Source: Candidatus Hodarchaeota archaeon (GTDB taxonomy: Archaea > Asgardarchaeota > Heimdallarchaeia > Hodarchaeales > Hodarchaeaceae). Taken from it: 58,338 nt of DNA. The stretch is taken from NCBI GenBank assembly GCA_016839665.1, contig JAEOTU010000128.1:1-58338 (forward strand). Direction: 5' to 3'. Made by a program: the position numbers and the translations under genes. The notes under the pieces were generated by a model that was not told the DNA's origin, made no database searches, and was given only the letters and a program-made list of their open reading frames with translations. Of this stretch, positions 45,150-54,674 are shown in pieces (within the stretch, counting starts at the first letter, position 1; the number at the start of each line of letters is the position of its first letter).

Positions 45150-46343
45150 TTAGTAGAAAGAAGGATCTCGCTCTCTTACGCCTTTAGGAGGTTCACTTTT
45201 CAAGGTTTCTTCGGGAGATAAGACCTCAATCAACTCATATTCTTGAGTACCAAGCCCATGTTCCTTTGTAAATTCCACAGCTAAGTACGGATTTTTCATT
45301 GGTCCGTGAAGACGTTGGAACGGATGAAGGTCTACTTTTGGGTCGAAATTAGCGTGCTTGAAAAAAGGTGGAACATTCTTCTCAATAAGTCCCTCATTTG
45401 CAATGAGATCTAGAGTAGCAGTTTCTATGGCTACAATATCTCGACTTCCCAACACTCCGATGTCATTCACCACACTAGGTTGGCCAAAACCCCAACAATC
45501 ACACAGGGCACTTATTTCCAATAAAAAACTGATAAAGAACTTTTTATTGTCATCAAAAGTATCTAAGATTTGTTTTGCGGAAATTGCCATAAGTTCCTGA
45601 AAAGCAGAAAAGTTGGCTTGACGATATTCAAGACAACCAACATCTTTGTCAGCCTCTAAACACTCACCACACTGATTACATAAACCAAAGGGGATTGTTA
45701 GCTTGTGTTTTTCTTCATCGTATTTCATTTGTTTGTATGGACAAGAAAGAACTAATTCTTTCGCGTGTTCAGGAGTGCACTTTTCTCCATCCCAATATGG
45801 AACAGACTGTTCAACCCCGTGAATCTTATTCCAACGGGTTTTTGCTGCATATCCTCCAATGGCTATGTTCTTTATAGCTCCACCAAAGCCACAAGAATTG
45901 TGACCCTTTATGTGGCTGACATCTATTAACGCATCTGCATCTTGTAGGACACCTGCCATTGCAATTGTTTCTACATTTTTATAATTTATCTTCTTATCGA
46001 CTATATAGCCATCTTTAACTCCTGAAATCGGAATAAGTGGACAACCACATGTTTCCTGTGTATATCCACGATCGACTGCATTGTAAACTGCAGTAGGATT
46101 GTCAGTTATGAAGGGCCACCCACCTACTTTCTTAATAGCCTTAACAATACGTCTAATAAAGAAGACTGGAACAGTTTGATAGACATCTTGAAAACCGAGG
46201 TGCATCTTGACTGCAACTTTATCGTTCTTTTCAATTGTCGAAAAATCCAACAATTCTACAATCTTATCCACTTTTGTAGCTATAGAAGCAAATCTTCCTG
46301 CAGCTCCATGTTGAATCGATCCAAAATAAACTTTAGAAACCAC
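45150..46343 (-). CDS. DUF362-family iron-sulfur protein
   Basis: 397 residues. The body matches DUF362 proteins ('KVAVKMHLGFQD', 'PFITDNPTAVYN', 'DADALIDVSHIKGHNSCGFGGAIKNIAIG'). One cluster motif 'LCNQCGECLEADKDVGC' could bind a [4Fe-4S] centre. Function of the family is not established; some members are tied to redox or cofactor pathways. GTG start at 46343, two bases after a small ORF on the same strand. Confidence 0.9.
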   Translation of the reverse strand: MVSKVYFGSIQHGAAGRFASIATKVDKIVELLDFSTIEKNDKVAVKMHLGFQDVYQTVPVFFIRRIVKAIKKVGGWPFITDNPTAVYNAVDRGYTQETCGCPLIPISGVKDGYIVDKKINYKNVETIAMAGVLQDADALIDVSHIKGHNSCGFGGAIKNIAIGGYAAKTRWNKIHGVEQSVPYWDGEKCTPEHAKELVLSCPYKQMKYDEEKHKLTIPFGLCNQCGECLEADKDVGCLEYRQANFSAFQELMAISAKQILDTFDDNKKFFISFLLEISALCDCWGFGQPSVVNDIGVLGSRDIVAIETATLDLIANEGLIEKNVPPFFKHANFDPKVDLHPFQRLHGPMKNPYLAVEFTKEHGLGTQEYELIEVLSPEETLKSEPPKGVRERDPSFY

Positions 46344-46345
46344 TA

Positions 46346-46453
46346 TTAATCCACTTCCAAATTTTTAACTTGAAATTCATCTTTTTTCCTTGCTTCGTTT
46401 ATAATTTTAGCAGATGCTTCATTGTCAATTTTTAAACTTGATTTTTTTGGCAT
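46346..46453 (-). CDS. Possible 35-residue small protein upstream of DUF362
   Basis: An ATG frame on the minus strand encodes a 35-residue, highly charged helical peptide starting MPKKSSLKIDNEASAKI and ending KNLEVD. Its stop lies 2 bases before the GTG of the DUF362 gene, as expected for translational coupling. No clear ribosome site was found, so it may be a leader peptide or chance. Confidence 0.3.
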   Translation of the reverse strand: MPKKSSLKIDNEASAKIINEARKKDEFQVKNLEVD

Positions 46454-46517
46454 AAAGGATCTACTGTGAAGAAATCTCCTTCAAAATAATTATTTACAAA
46501 TAGAATGCACGCTTTTC

Positions 46518-47819
46518 TTATTTGTAGACTTCTTTTATGAATACTATAGCCCCAACTACAAAAAATCCCATTCCACTAAGGACTAATAAGGTCAAATCCA
46601 AGAAAACCTGACCTAATTCTAGATTAAGGATCAGAAACTTTCGGTACGCCTCACCAGCAGAGTAAAACGGATTTAAATGCCATAGTTGAATGTCACCGAT
46701 TAAAGGAACTCTTGGTAATGGAATGAAACCACCAGTTAAGAAAGAGAGTGGAAGCGCAATGAGACCTGGTAGATAAGTTGCCATTTTACCTTCAAGGAAG
46801 GCAGCAATTCCTATACTAATACCTAGAAGTGGTAATACAGCAAAAACACTTACCAGAAGCACAAAGATTGCTTGGTAATTCCCTTGGAATGGAAAACCCA
46901 AGAAATAAATCGTGATAACTACAGAAATCATTGTTAGTAATGTTGAAATGACTTGAGTAATAGTAAGTCCAAATAAGAAGTAGGATGAAGGAAAATTGCT
47001 TAATTTTAGTCTATCAATAGTACCCTGTTCTTGCTCGTATCCCACAATGCTAGCAACACCAGTACTTGAAGTAATTAAGACAAATACTAGGAATGCTGGA
47101 ACATAGATATCGAATTCTGTAAAAGCAAGAGTAGTAACTGTTTCATATTCAATGGAAAATTTACCAGGTAAATCGAGCCCAGTAATCCAAAAATTATCAA
47201 GATAAGAACCAAGCATCTCTTCTAGCAATGTCATTGTTTCAACAAAGCGGGCGTAGGAATAATCTCCTATTAATTCAACCGATGCTTCTGAAAAGACGTA
47301 TTCAGAGGTGTTTAATATGAGACTATGTTCAGTTACATTAATTCGATGATTTAATCCCGCAATTAATGTTTTAGAGAAATTATTTGGTATAATGAAACAC
47401 AGACTAATGAAACGACTTTGTACTGCTTTACTTGCTTCTAGTTGGTTATTAAATGGAATAACAGTAAAAATACGTTTATCATTTTCAGATAATAGCATTT
47501 TTGATTGGTTTATGTTCTTAATAAAGCAAGAACCAAATCCTTCTTGAAGAGGATCACCTATCAAATTATTATCCTTTAGATAAGCAGAAAATTGGGATTG
47601 AAAGTTGGAATTTATATCTAGTTCCTGATCCTGGTTAATAACACCAATTTTATAATGATCTCCCGTATCCTCAACGATAACAAACGAGGAATTTTCTCCG
47701 TATAAAAAAGCAATACCAACAATAAAGAGAATGGGTACTAGGAATATTATACTCATTCTCTCAACATTTCTAACCGTTTGTTTCAGACATCTTATCGTGT
47801 AAAGCAATATTTTATACAT
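46518..47819 (-). CDS. ABC-2 type exporter permease (distal gene)
   Basis: 433 residues: one N-terminal membrane helix, a roughly 190-residue extracytoplasmic domain, then five membrane helices in the C-terminal half ('GYEQEQGTIDRLKLSN' coupling segment). This is the YhgE/ABC-2 membrane layout. Follows the other permease by 6 bp. Substrate unknown (drugs, lipids or peptides are possible). Confidence 0.9.
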   Translation of the reverse strand: MYKILLYTIRCLKQTVRNVERMSIIFLVPILFIVGIAFLYGENSSFVIVEDTGDHYKIGVINQDQELDINSNFQSQFSAYLKDNNLIGDPLQEGFGSCFIKNINQSKMLLSENDKRIFTVIPFNNQLEASKAVQSRFISLCFIIPNNFSKTLIAGLNHRINVTEHSLILNTSEYVFSEASVELIGDYSYARFVETMTLLEEMLGSYLDNFWITGLDLPGKFSIEYETVTTLAFTEFDIYVPAFLVFVLITSSTGVASIVGYEQEQGTIDRLKLSNFPSSYFLFGLTITQVISTLLTMISVVITIYFLGFPFQGNYQAIFVLLVSVFAVLPLLGISIGIAAFLEGKMATYLPGLIALPLSFLTGGFIPLPRVPLIGDIQLWHLNPFYSAGEAYRKFLILNLELGQVFLDLTLLVLSGMGFFVVGAIVFIKEVYK

Positions 47820-47825
47820 TTTATT

Positions 47826-49208
47826 TCATCCTCGTTTTTTAAAACGTAAATAACTGAATAAGATGACAGAAAATATGAAAAAAGGAATCGAAAGAAAGAA
47901 ACTTATGAGAATATCTGGCATCACCAGATAAAAATCAAAATCATATAGTAAGACCTGACGTAAAGCATTAACTGTATGTGTTATTGGGAGAAGATCCCAC
48001 AATTGAAAATCTCGTGGGTAACCACTAGCAGTAGGAAAAATTTGGGGAATAAGAATGAACTTGGGAACTTCTATGAAAGCTCCACTCATAAATGCAAGGA
48101 AGGGGGCCCCAAAACCTAACACATTTCCTACAACATCTTCATTAGATAAAAACGCGGTAGAAATGAATACAAGAAACAAGCAGAAAGGGAAAATCGTGAG
48201 GGAAATAAAGAAGGCAAGAAGAAGATCTCCTTGGGGATTAAATCCTAATATCAAACTACACAAGAACAGGATTATTGTTTGGCCTATCATGACAGGAACT
48301 TGGATTAAGATTGACCCTAGGATATAAGAACTTGCTGAAGAAGGAGCTAAGAGAATACGGTCAAATGTTTTATTATCCGCTCTGAATTCCAAACAAAAAA
48401 ACATTGAGGTCAGTGATGGTTGTACAATAATTCCAAATACGATCAAACCAGGAATAGATAAGTCAAATAGAGAGTATTTCGGAAGACTCACTTGATATTC
48501 TTCGTTCATTCTGAGTGAGATATTTCCACCATATTCTTTGAATGCTGTTGTAAGATCTTGATATTCATTTATCACAATAGTGATTAAGGATTTCGCCATT
48601 TTAAAATTTAAGTAACTCGCATCTCCTTTTATACGGATTGTATCGTTAATATTTACTGGTAAATCAGGCGTCGAAGGAAAATACACCTGAATCATCTCAT
48701 GAAAATAGACTCCATATGTATTCCGCCAATAAGTATTCAGGATAGAAAGAGAGGCATTAGAAAATTGAGGACCAAGAATAATCAGAATATCTAAATCTCG
48801 TTTAAACAGCTCAGCTTCTGCCGCGGACTCGTCCTCAAATTGAGTTACGTTAAATATATGTGGAGCGTTAGTACTGTTAGTATATGTTAAATTTGCTAGA
48901 ATATCAATGAATTCGTACCCAAATCCCTTATCAAGAACATCAGAATCATGGTACTGAATGAAAGAAGAATTATCAAAGATGGTTTCATTCTGGAAAAGGG
49001 ACTTGACATCATCAGTTATACCAGCATCATGATTAATCACACCTAGTAAAAATGTCTGGCTTTCTCCTACTGGGGATGTTGAAAATCCAATCCAATATAA
49101 TCCAATAAAAAACAATGGAAACACTATTAAATAAGGGACAGTCCATTTGCTTCTTACTAACTGTATTCCCATGCGTTGAGCGACACCAAGAACTTGTCTT
49201 AATGACAT
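47826..49208 (-). CDS. ABC-2 type exporter permease (proximal gene)
   Basis: 460 residues with the same architecture: N-terminal helix, extracytoplasmic domain of about 230 residues, and C-terminal membrane helices with the coupling segment 'EFRADNKTFDRILLAP'. Basic C terminus 'LRFKKRG'. Together with the second permease it should form a heterodimer with the ATPase encoded just upstream. Confidence 0.9.
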   Translation of the reverse strand: MSLRQVLGVAQRMGIQLVRSKWTVPYLIVFPLFFIGLYWIGFSTSPVGESQTFLLGVINHDAGITDDVKSLFQNETIFDNSSFIQYHDSDVLDKGFGYEFIDILANLTYTNSTNAPHIFNVTQFEDESAAEAELFKRDLDILIILGPQFSNASLSILNTYWRNTYGVYFHEMIQVYFPSTPDLPVNINDTIRIKGDASYLNFKMAKSLITIVINEYQDLTTAFKEYGGNISLRMNEEYQVSLPKYSLFDLSIPGLIVFGIIVQPSLTSMFFCLEFRADNKTFDRILLAPSSASSYILGSILIQVPVMIGQTIILFLCSLILGFNPQGDLLLAFFISLTIFPFCLFLVFISTAFLSNEDVVGNVLGFGAPFLAFMSGAFIEVPKFILIPQIFPTASGYPRDFQLWDLLPITHTVNALRQVLLYDFDFYLVMPDILISFFLSIPFFIFSVILFSYLRFKKRG

Positions 49209-49219
49209 TCAGGTACCTC

Positions 49220-50188
49220 CTAGTCTCTTAGAGCTCGTCCAGTTAAATTAATGAAAACATCTTCAAGAGTAGTACTTCTTATAGCCATGTTTACAACTTC
49301 AGCGCCTTGTGCTTCAATATGATTCAAAATATGACTCAAATGAGACACTACATTTAATGCCCGAATCATTATTCGCCCTCCTGATGTGTAAACATCATGT
49401 ATAAATCCTTCATTAAAATTTTTCAAAGAATTGGTAACAGTTTGTATTTGTATATCATTATCATCAGCCATTGTAAATTCTACTAAGTCTCCCTCACCAA
49501 TTGAAGCCTTTAATTTTTGAGGAGTGTCAAGAACTAGGATTTTCCCATGGTCAATAATCGCAACCCTATTAGAAAGACGATCCGCTTCTTCCATATAATG
49601 AGTTGTTAATATGACTGTTTTTCCTTGATTTGGAAGATTTTTGATAAAGTCCCATACAACTACTCGTGATTGTGGGTCTAAACCTGGTGTTGGTTCATCC
49701 AACAGTATAATCTGAGGATCATGGATAAAGCCCAAAATTAAATTCAAACGTCTTTGTAACCCTCCTGATAAGTTTCGTGAAAGCACTTTCCGTTTGTCTT
49801 CTAGCCCAACTTGTTCGATCAATGAAGTTATCCTAGGTTCAGCAATTTTCTTTGGAATGTCATAGATTTTAGCTAGGAATCTTAGATTCTCATACACTGT
49901 AAGATCATCGTAGAAAGTAAGTGATTGCGGTATGATTCCAAGAATTCTCTTCAATTCTTTACCATTCTTGTGAGGGTCTTGCCCTAAGATACGGATGTTA
50001 CCTGCGTCAGGTTTTAATAGACCAATAATCATCCGTAAAGACGTTGTTTTCCCTGCTCCATTTGGACCTAAAAAGCCAAAGATCTCATTCTCCTGAATAT
50101 TGAGGGAGATTCCATCTACAGCCTTCACAAGCTTGTCTCCTTTCCCAAAATACTTTTTCAAGCCTTCAACTTCAATAATATTGGACAT
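49220..50188 (-). CDS. ABC exporter ATPase
   Basis: 'GPNGAGKTTS' (Walker A), 'LSGGLQRR' (signature) and 'IILLDEPTPGLDPQ' (Walker B) mark an ABC ATPase of the drug/antibiotic export (DrrA-like) group, including the C-terminal 'LEDVFINLTG' ending. 322 residues. It sits 5 bp after the regulator gene and 11 bp before the permease gene. Confidence 0.96.
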   Translation of the reverse strand: MSNIIEVEGLKKYFGKGDKLVKAVDGISLNIQENEIFGFLGPNGAGKTTSLRMIIGLLKPDAGNIRILGQDPHKNGKELKRILGIIPQSLTFYDDLTVYENLRFLAKIYDIPKKIAEPRITSLIEQVGLEDKRKVLSRNLSGGLQRRLNLILGFIHDPQIILLDEPTPGLDPQSRVVVWDFIKNLPNQGKTVILTTHYMEEADRLSNRVAIIDHGKILVLDTPQKLKASIGEGDLVEFTMADDNDIQIQTVTNSLKNFNEGFIHDVYTSGGRIMIRALNVVSHLSHILNHIEAQGAEVVNMAIRSTTLEDVFINLTGRALRD

Positions 50189-50193
50189 AAGGG

Positions 50194-50709
50194 TTATTCT
50201 CCTCCAATAGATTCCATTTTAGAGTATCCTTCTTTAAAAAAATCTAAAGCATATTCAAGCAGCTGAACATATGCATTATAACCAAAAATTTGCTCTTCAA
50301 GGATTGATTTCAAAGTTGGATCTTTATTTTGACACTTATCCAAAAGCAGATGTAAATCATTGAGACAGAGATTAGTTTTTTCAATAAAACCTTCAAAGAT
50401 TTTTGCTATCATTTCTGTCCCTGTAGCGGCCGCATAAGTATATCCAGTCTTATGTGTGCCTTTTTTCAAAACTGTGCCATATTTTTCATTTATTCGAATT
50501 GCTCTATTAATCGAAGAAACCGATGTTGGATATTTTCCATTTGGAAAGAAATCTGTTAGCCTTTTCGATATAGATTGTTGGGTCCATTGTTGTTCATTTG
50601 GTTCTAAAAGCAAAAGCGTATCTATCCAACCACAGAGTCCAGGAATACCGTACTCTTCATAGTATGATGCAAATATATCAAAGAGTCTTTCCCGTAAAGG
50701 ACTGATCAT
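50194..50709 (-). CDS. Winged-helix regulator of the ABC exporter operon (GbsR/MarR-like)
   Basis: 171 residues. 'TQQSISKRLTDFFPNGKYPTSVSSINRAIRINEKYGTVLKKGTHKTGYTY' reads as a winged helix (helix-turn-helix plus wing), and the C-terminal half is a helical dimerisation region. It is the first gene of a four-gene operon, so it probably represses its own transcription and that of the exporter. The exact family is uncertain. Confidence 0.7.
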   Translation of the reverse strand: MISPLRERLFDIFASYYEEYGIPGLCGWIDTLLLLEPNEQQWTQQSISKRLTDFFPNGKYPTSVSSINRAIRINEKYGTVLKKGTHKTGYTYAAATGTEMIAKIFEGFIEKTNLCLNDLHLLLDKCQNKDPTLKSILEEQIFGYNAYVQLLEYALDFFKEGYSKMESIGGE

Positions 50710-50885
50710 TGTAATTCATTTAAAATTAGCATATGAACATCTTATAAGGATTTCCATTTTTTGAAATTCTGAATTTCAGAAAATTGGAATTATGGACATA
50801 TCTGTTCAAACAAGTAAACAAAATTACTTAAAAGGTATTAACAACTGAACAATCATAAAAATAGATTCAGAGATGGATTATTAAT

Positions 50886-51545
50886 ATGAAAACTTTCATG
50901 CTTTTAGATAAAAACAATAAAAGGATGCTTCCAAAAGAGTTTCAATCTGATGATAACCGGTTCCCTGAAAGCCTTGTTGAATATTTCTTAAATAAGTACA
51001 CCAAGACACAGGACAGAGTTATCGATATTTTTGTTGGACTAGGTACGACTTTATTTGTCGCTGAGTCCTTAGATCGTGTTCCATATGGAATTGAGTACGT
51101 TGAGAAGCGAGTAGAATACGTAAGAACCATTATTGGCCCTAAAAACACTATTATTCACGGTGATGCACTAGAATTAAGCTCTTTTGATCTTCCTGAAATG
51201 GATTTTGCTATTACCTCGCCACCATACATGCATAAGAATCAGGATCAGAACCCCCTTACTGCTTATTCGACAAAAGGAGACTATCAATCCTATTTGATGG
51301 GATTACTAGAAATTTTTACTCAATTAAAGACAATCTTGAAAATTGGAGCCTATGTGATCATTGAAGTTTCGAATCTTAAGGGGAAAGAAGTGACAACTCT
51401 CGCCTGGGACATTGCAAAAAGAATTTCAAAAGTGCTCCACTTTCATGGGGAACTTATTATCGGTTGGCAAGGGGAAAATACTGGAGATGGTACTTATGGA
51501 TATGGGTACGATCACAGTTATTGTTTAGTTTTTCAAAAATACTGA
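50886..51545 (+). CDS. DNA methyltransferase, N4-cytosine/N6-adenine (beta-class order)
   Basis: 219 residues. Motif I is 'VIDIFVGLGTTLFVAESLDR' and motif IV 'TSPPY', the TSPPY variant common in N4-cytosine methyltransferases. The protein is small and lacks an obvious target-recognition domain, so it may be an orphan methylase or RNA-modifying enzyme. No nuclease neighbour. Confidence 0.85.
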   Translation: MKTFMLLDKNNKRMLPKEFQSDDNRFPESLVEYFLNKYTKTQDRVIDIFVGLGTTLFVAESLDRVPYGIEYVEKRVEYVRTIIGPKNTIIHGDALELSSFDLPEMDFAITSPPYMHKNQDQNPLTAYSTKGDYQSYLMGLLEIFTQLKTILKIGAYVIIEVSNLKGKEVTTLAWDIAKRISKVLHFHGELIIGWQGENTGDGTYGYGYDHSYCLVFQKY

Positions 51546-51564
51546 AAGGAGAAAGAACATTTTG

Positions 51565-52716
51565 TTACGCGTTTCGTTTTCGTAAGGAACTCACTGTAGA
51601 AATTAATAAGAAACTGAAAACTAAAACAAGCAATGTCCCATCTGATGTTGTATTACTGGAAATTGTATCAGTTGTAGTGGTGGTTGTTTCAGGAATACCT
51701 GCGACATTAATATAGAATTCTAATAGCGATAATGAATCTATTACTTGAAGATCTATCTCATAATTACCAGGTTCTAAATCAATAATACTTCCAGACCAAG
51801 TGGAACCATTGTCATTTGTTTCAAGTTTTACATTCATCTCAGGCATCCTACTATTCCCTGAAACACTGTAAACAGTCGCTTTAACTTGAGTTATGGATGC
51901 ACTCATGTTTACCTTTCGAGGAAAGTCAGTTTGATCTGAAATAGCGACATTTATTGAGTAATTCACCCACGGCTCCACTGTTGTTAAGACATCAGTATCT
52001 ACTACATATTGATAACCCATTGCTTCTTTAACAATAGCATAACACAATTCCGTGACTGGAGCTTTTGTGGAACCGTTTGGTGGATAACTTCCTGGACCAC
52101 CAGTAATTACTCCTCTATCATTAATGACTCGCGCAAGATGACACGGCTTTGCTCCATGCTGTTGGACGAAATAATCATTACCAGGCATACCTTGAAGATT
52201 AATACCATTTGTTGCATCCGTGTCCGCTAAAACGACTGTCCCAACACAGAGAGACGAGATTAACACTCCATTTTCTGCTGCCCTTTCAATAAAATTTAAT
52301 GCTGTCATACCTTGACGAAGGGTTTCCCAGTGAGGGCCCGACGCGACAAAGAGGCAGTCATATTCAGTAATATCTGAAATCTCAGACATAAGAAAATCAG
52401 CCATGATTGGTTTATGCGGTTGGTTATAGCAATTATTAACAAGTTTGGTCTCCGCTGCAGAAACAGTTACTACACTACAACCCCACGATTCAAACTGATC
52501 CTTTGCAATCAAATGGGTATTTCCAAAACCATGATGGATTAGGGAAAGAATCTTGATATCCTCTAAATTCTTCTTATCTCGGTGATTGGTTTGAGGAGTA
52601 GCATTAATCGCAATTATGCTTAAGCCCAGGATTACAAAAATGATTTCCAGTTTCATCACTCGTTTCAAATTCAACACCAGTCGAAAGGAATAAAATTGTA
52701 TCATTTCTAACTGCAT
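51565..52716 (-). CDS. Secreted DJ-1/PfpI-fold protein with C-terminal membrane anchor
   Basis: 383 residues. A hydrophobic signal segment ('IIFVILGLSIIAINA') comes first, then a DJ-1/PfpI domain with nucleophile elbow 'SSLCVGTVVLA' and 'CLFVASGPHW'. A beta-sandwich-like region of about 120 residues follows, then a Thr-rich linker, a final hydrophobic helix and the basic end 'LRKRNA'. An extracellular DJ-1/PfpI domain is unusual. The protein may instead begin at the Met 20 residues in (MKLEIIFV, base 52656), which gives a tidier signal peptide. Confidence 0.82.
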   Translation of the reverse strand: MQLEMIQFYSFRLVLNLKRVMKLEIIFVILGLSIIAINATPQTNHRDKKNLEDIKILSLIHHGFGNTHLIAKDQFESWGCSVVTVSAAETKLVNNCYNQPHKPIMADFLMSEISDITEYDCLFVASGPHWETLRQGMTALNFIERAAENGVLISSLCVGTVVLADTDATNGINLQGMPGNDYFVQQHGAKPCHLARVINDRGVITGGPGSYPPNGSTKAPVTELCYAIVKEAMGYQYVVDTDVLTTVEPWVNYSINVAISDQTDFPRKVNMSASITQVKATVYSVSGNSRMPEMNVKLETNDNGSTWSGSIIDLEPGNYEIDLQVIDSLSLLEFYINVAGIPETTTTTTDTISSNTTSDGTLLVLVFSFLLISTVSSLRKRNA

Positions 52717-52861
52717 ATATCTTAAAACCTTTTGACAAGTGCATAAGAAAGATTGAAGAATTACATAGAAAAATTTGATTTAATCATTGAGTTTAAATTA
52801 AACAGTTATATTAACCTCATGTAGTTCCACTAGGGGAGATGTGGAGAATTTACCTAGAATA

Positions 52862-52887
52862 TAATTATAAACCAAGAAAACTTGGTT
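52862..52887 (+). promoter_or_regulatory. TATA box and 7-4-7 inverted repeat before the chemoreceptor gene
   Basis: A TATA-like TAATTATA (52862-52869) is followed directly by AACCAAG-aaaa-CTTGGTT (52870-52887), a perfect repeat. The predicted start site is near 52893, so a bound protein would sit between TATA box and start. The spacing is the same 7-4-7 layout as in the che operon promoter, though the sequence differs. Confidence 0.45.
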
Positions 52888-52943
52888 AGATTGTAAATAA
52901 TTAAATTCCCATCCATTAATAATTCAATATTGAGATGATATAA

Positions 52944-54674
52944 ATGTTTGGAATTACTAAACAATCTCGTGGACTCATTTTCTTGTTAGGAAGAACTTTC
53001 ACGATCATTATAATATTTGCCTTAATAATAGGTGTTTTTACCGGTATCAGTTTTGATAATGTCAACTCTCAATATGAAGAATTGTTAGATACTAATACTT
53101 CAATACTATCAGTGTCTAATCAAATCTTGGTAGATTTTGTTACGATCACGAGTGCTGAAAATGAATTTATTCAAACTGGAAATATATCCTTGAAATCAGT
53201 TGTTAATTCTAAAGGTACAGCAATCAGTCAAGCTGCAACTCAGCTCATTAACAGTGATATTAATGCAACTTTGAAGGAATACACAAAACGTATTCAAATT
53301 AACGTATACGAGTATACCGTTGAATTTTCGTATTTAACTAATAAAACAATGAGTAGGGGAGGTGGAATCTTTGGATTAAACAATAATTCCGTGGGAAAGC
53401 TCCAAACTCTAATTCTCAATATTAAAAATGAATTAATTTCATTAAATCAATCTTACAATTCAAGTTTTCTTCAATTAGAAGTTCTCATTCTGCAAATCAA
53501 AGATACAACGGATAACTATTTGATTCAAGATTATAAAACGATCAACACAACTAAATATCTAGAGAATATATCTTTACTAATAGACAACTTTGAGACTATT
53601 GCAGAATCAACAATTGTGAACGAAACTATAAGATCAAAATTAAATGTTACTTTTGACGAATATATTGAGGTTTTTAACAATACTATCAGGTTAGATGCTG
53701 AAATCGGTACACACGAAACACGCCTTAAAAGTTATACTACTAATATCGAATCAATGGCTACATTTTTGAATATCGAATTATTAGATAATACTAATCAAAT
53801 AAAGAATGGCATCCAAAGAAGAACTAGTGAGACTCAAGTTCTCGTTATAGCATTATATTTTGTTTTGACTCTCTTCTGTATTTTCTATAGTTTCTACACC
53901 ACAAGAAATCTTAGCAGACCAATTCACAAGCTAGAGGATTCACTAAATTTAATGAGTGAGGGTGATTTTTCCAATATAGTTGAATTCAGTAAATCAGCTC
54001 CTAGAGAACTGGAAAATCTAAAGAATAATATAAACCGAATGCGAGAAAATGTCTATAGTTTAATTAGTGATATAGGTAAAGCTTCAGATATGACTGCATC
54101 TTCGTCCGAAGAAGTTGCAGTAACTGCTGAAGAAGTTACGGCTCTAAGCGGAGAAATCGCAGCATCAATTCAACAAATATCAAGAGGTTCATCCATACAG
54201 TCCTCATCTTCATCAGAAGCAATCGAGAAAGTGTCTGAAATTTCTAGGTCAGTGGATACCTCTGTGGAAGACATAGGTGAAGCGTTGAAGATGATACAGG
54301 ATATATCCAAACAAATCAATATTCTGGCTCTAAATGCAGCCATTGAAGCAGCCCGAGCTGGTGAATATGGTAGAGGATTTGCTGTGGTTGCTGATAATGT
54401 TAGACGATTAGCTGAAGAAACACAGAAGAATTCAGCTGATATCAGTGAAATAACAAATCAAATTGTTGGAGATCTGGGAGTTAAAGTAAGATCTTTACAA
54501 GAAACTTTACAAAACTTTGCCGCACAATCTGAAGAATTCAGTGCTATTAGTGAGGAAGTTGGAGCCAGTACTGAAGAGCAAACAGCAGCAATGAGTCAAC
54601 TCACGAATGCTGCTCAGAAGTTAGCACAGCAGGCAGATTCCTTAGCGGACTTAGTTTCTAAATTTACCTTTTAG
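52944..54674 (+). CDS. Methyl-accepting chemotaxis protein (membrane chemoreceptor)
   Basis: 576 residues. Membrane helices at about 10-36 and 298-320 enclose an extracellular helical domain of about 260 residues with no Cache pattern, more like a four-helix-bundle sensor. A HAMP domain (about 322-375) leads to the signalling domain with hairpin tip '[26 protein letters not shown]', which binds CheA and CheW. Methylatable Glu/Gln clusters flank it. It lies about 40 kb from the che operon, so it is one of presumably several receptors. Confidence 0.95.
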   Translation: MFGITKQSRGLIFLLGRTFTIIIIFALIIGVFTGISFDNVNSQYEELLDTNTSILSVSNQILVDFVTITSAENEFIQTGNISLKSVVNSKGTAISQAATQLINSDINATLKEYTKRIQINVYEYTVEFSYLTNKTMSRGGGIFGLNNNSVGKLQTLILNIKNELISLNQSYNSSFLQLEVLILQIKDTTDNYLIQDYKTINTTKYLENISLLIDNFETIAESTIVNETIRSKLNVTFDEYIEVFNNTIRLDAEIGTHETRLKSYTTNIESMATFLNIELLDNTNQIKNGIQRRTSETQVLVIALYFVLTLFCIFYSFYTTRNLSRPIHKLEDSLNLMSEGDFSNIVEFSKSAPRELENLKNNINRMRENVYSLISDIGKASDMTASSSEEVAVTAEEVTALSGEIAASIQQISRGSSIQSSSSSEAIEKVSEISRSVDTSVEDIGEALKMIQDISKQINILALNAAIEAARAGEYGRGFAVVADNVRRLAEETQKNSADISEITNQIVGDLGVKVRSLQETLQNFAAQSEEFSAISEEVGASTEEQTAAMSQLTNAAQKLAQQADSLADLVSKFTF

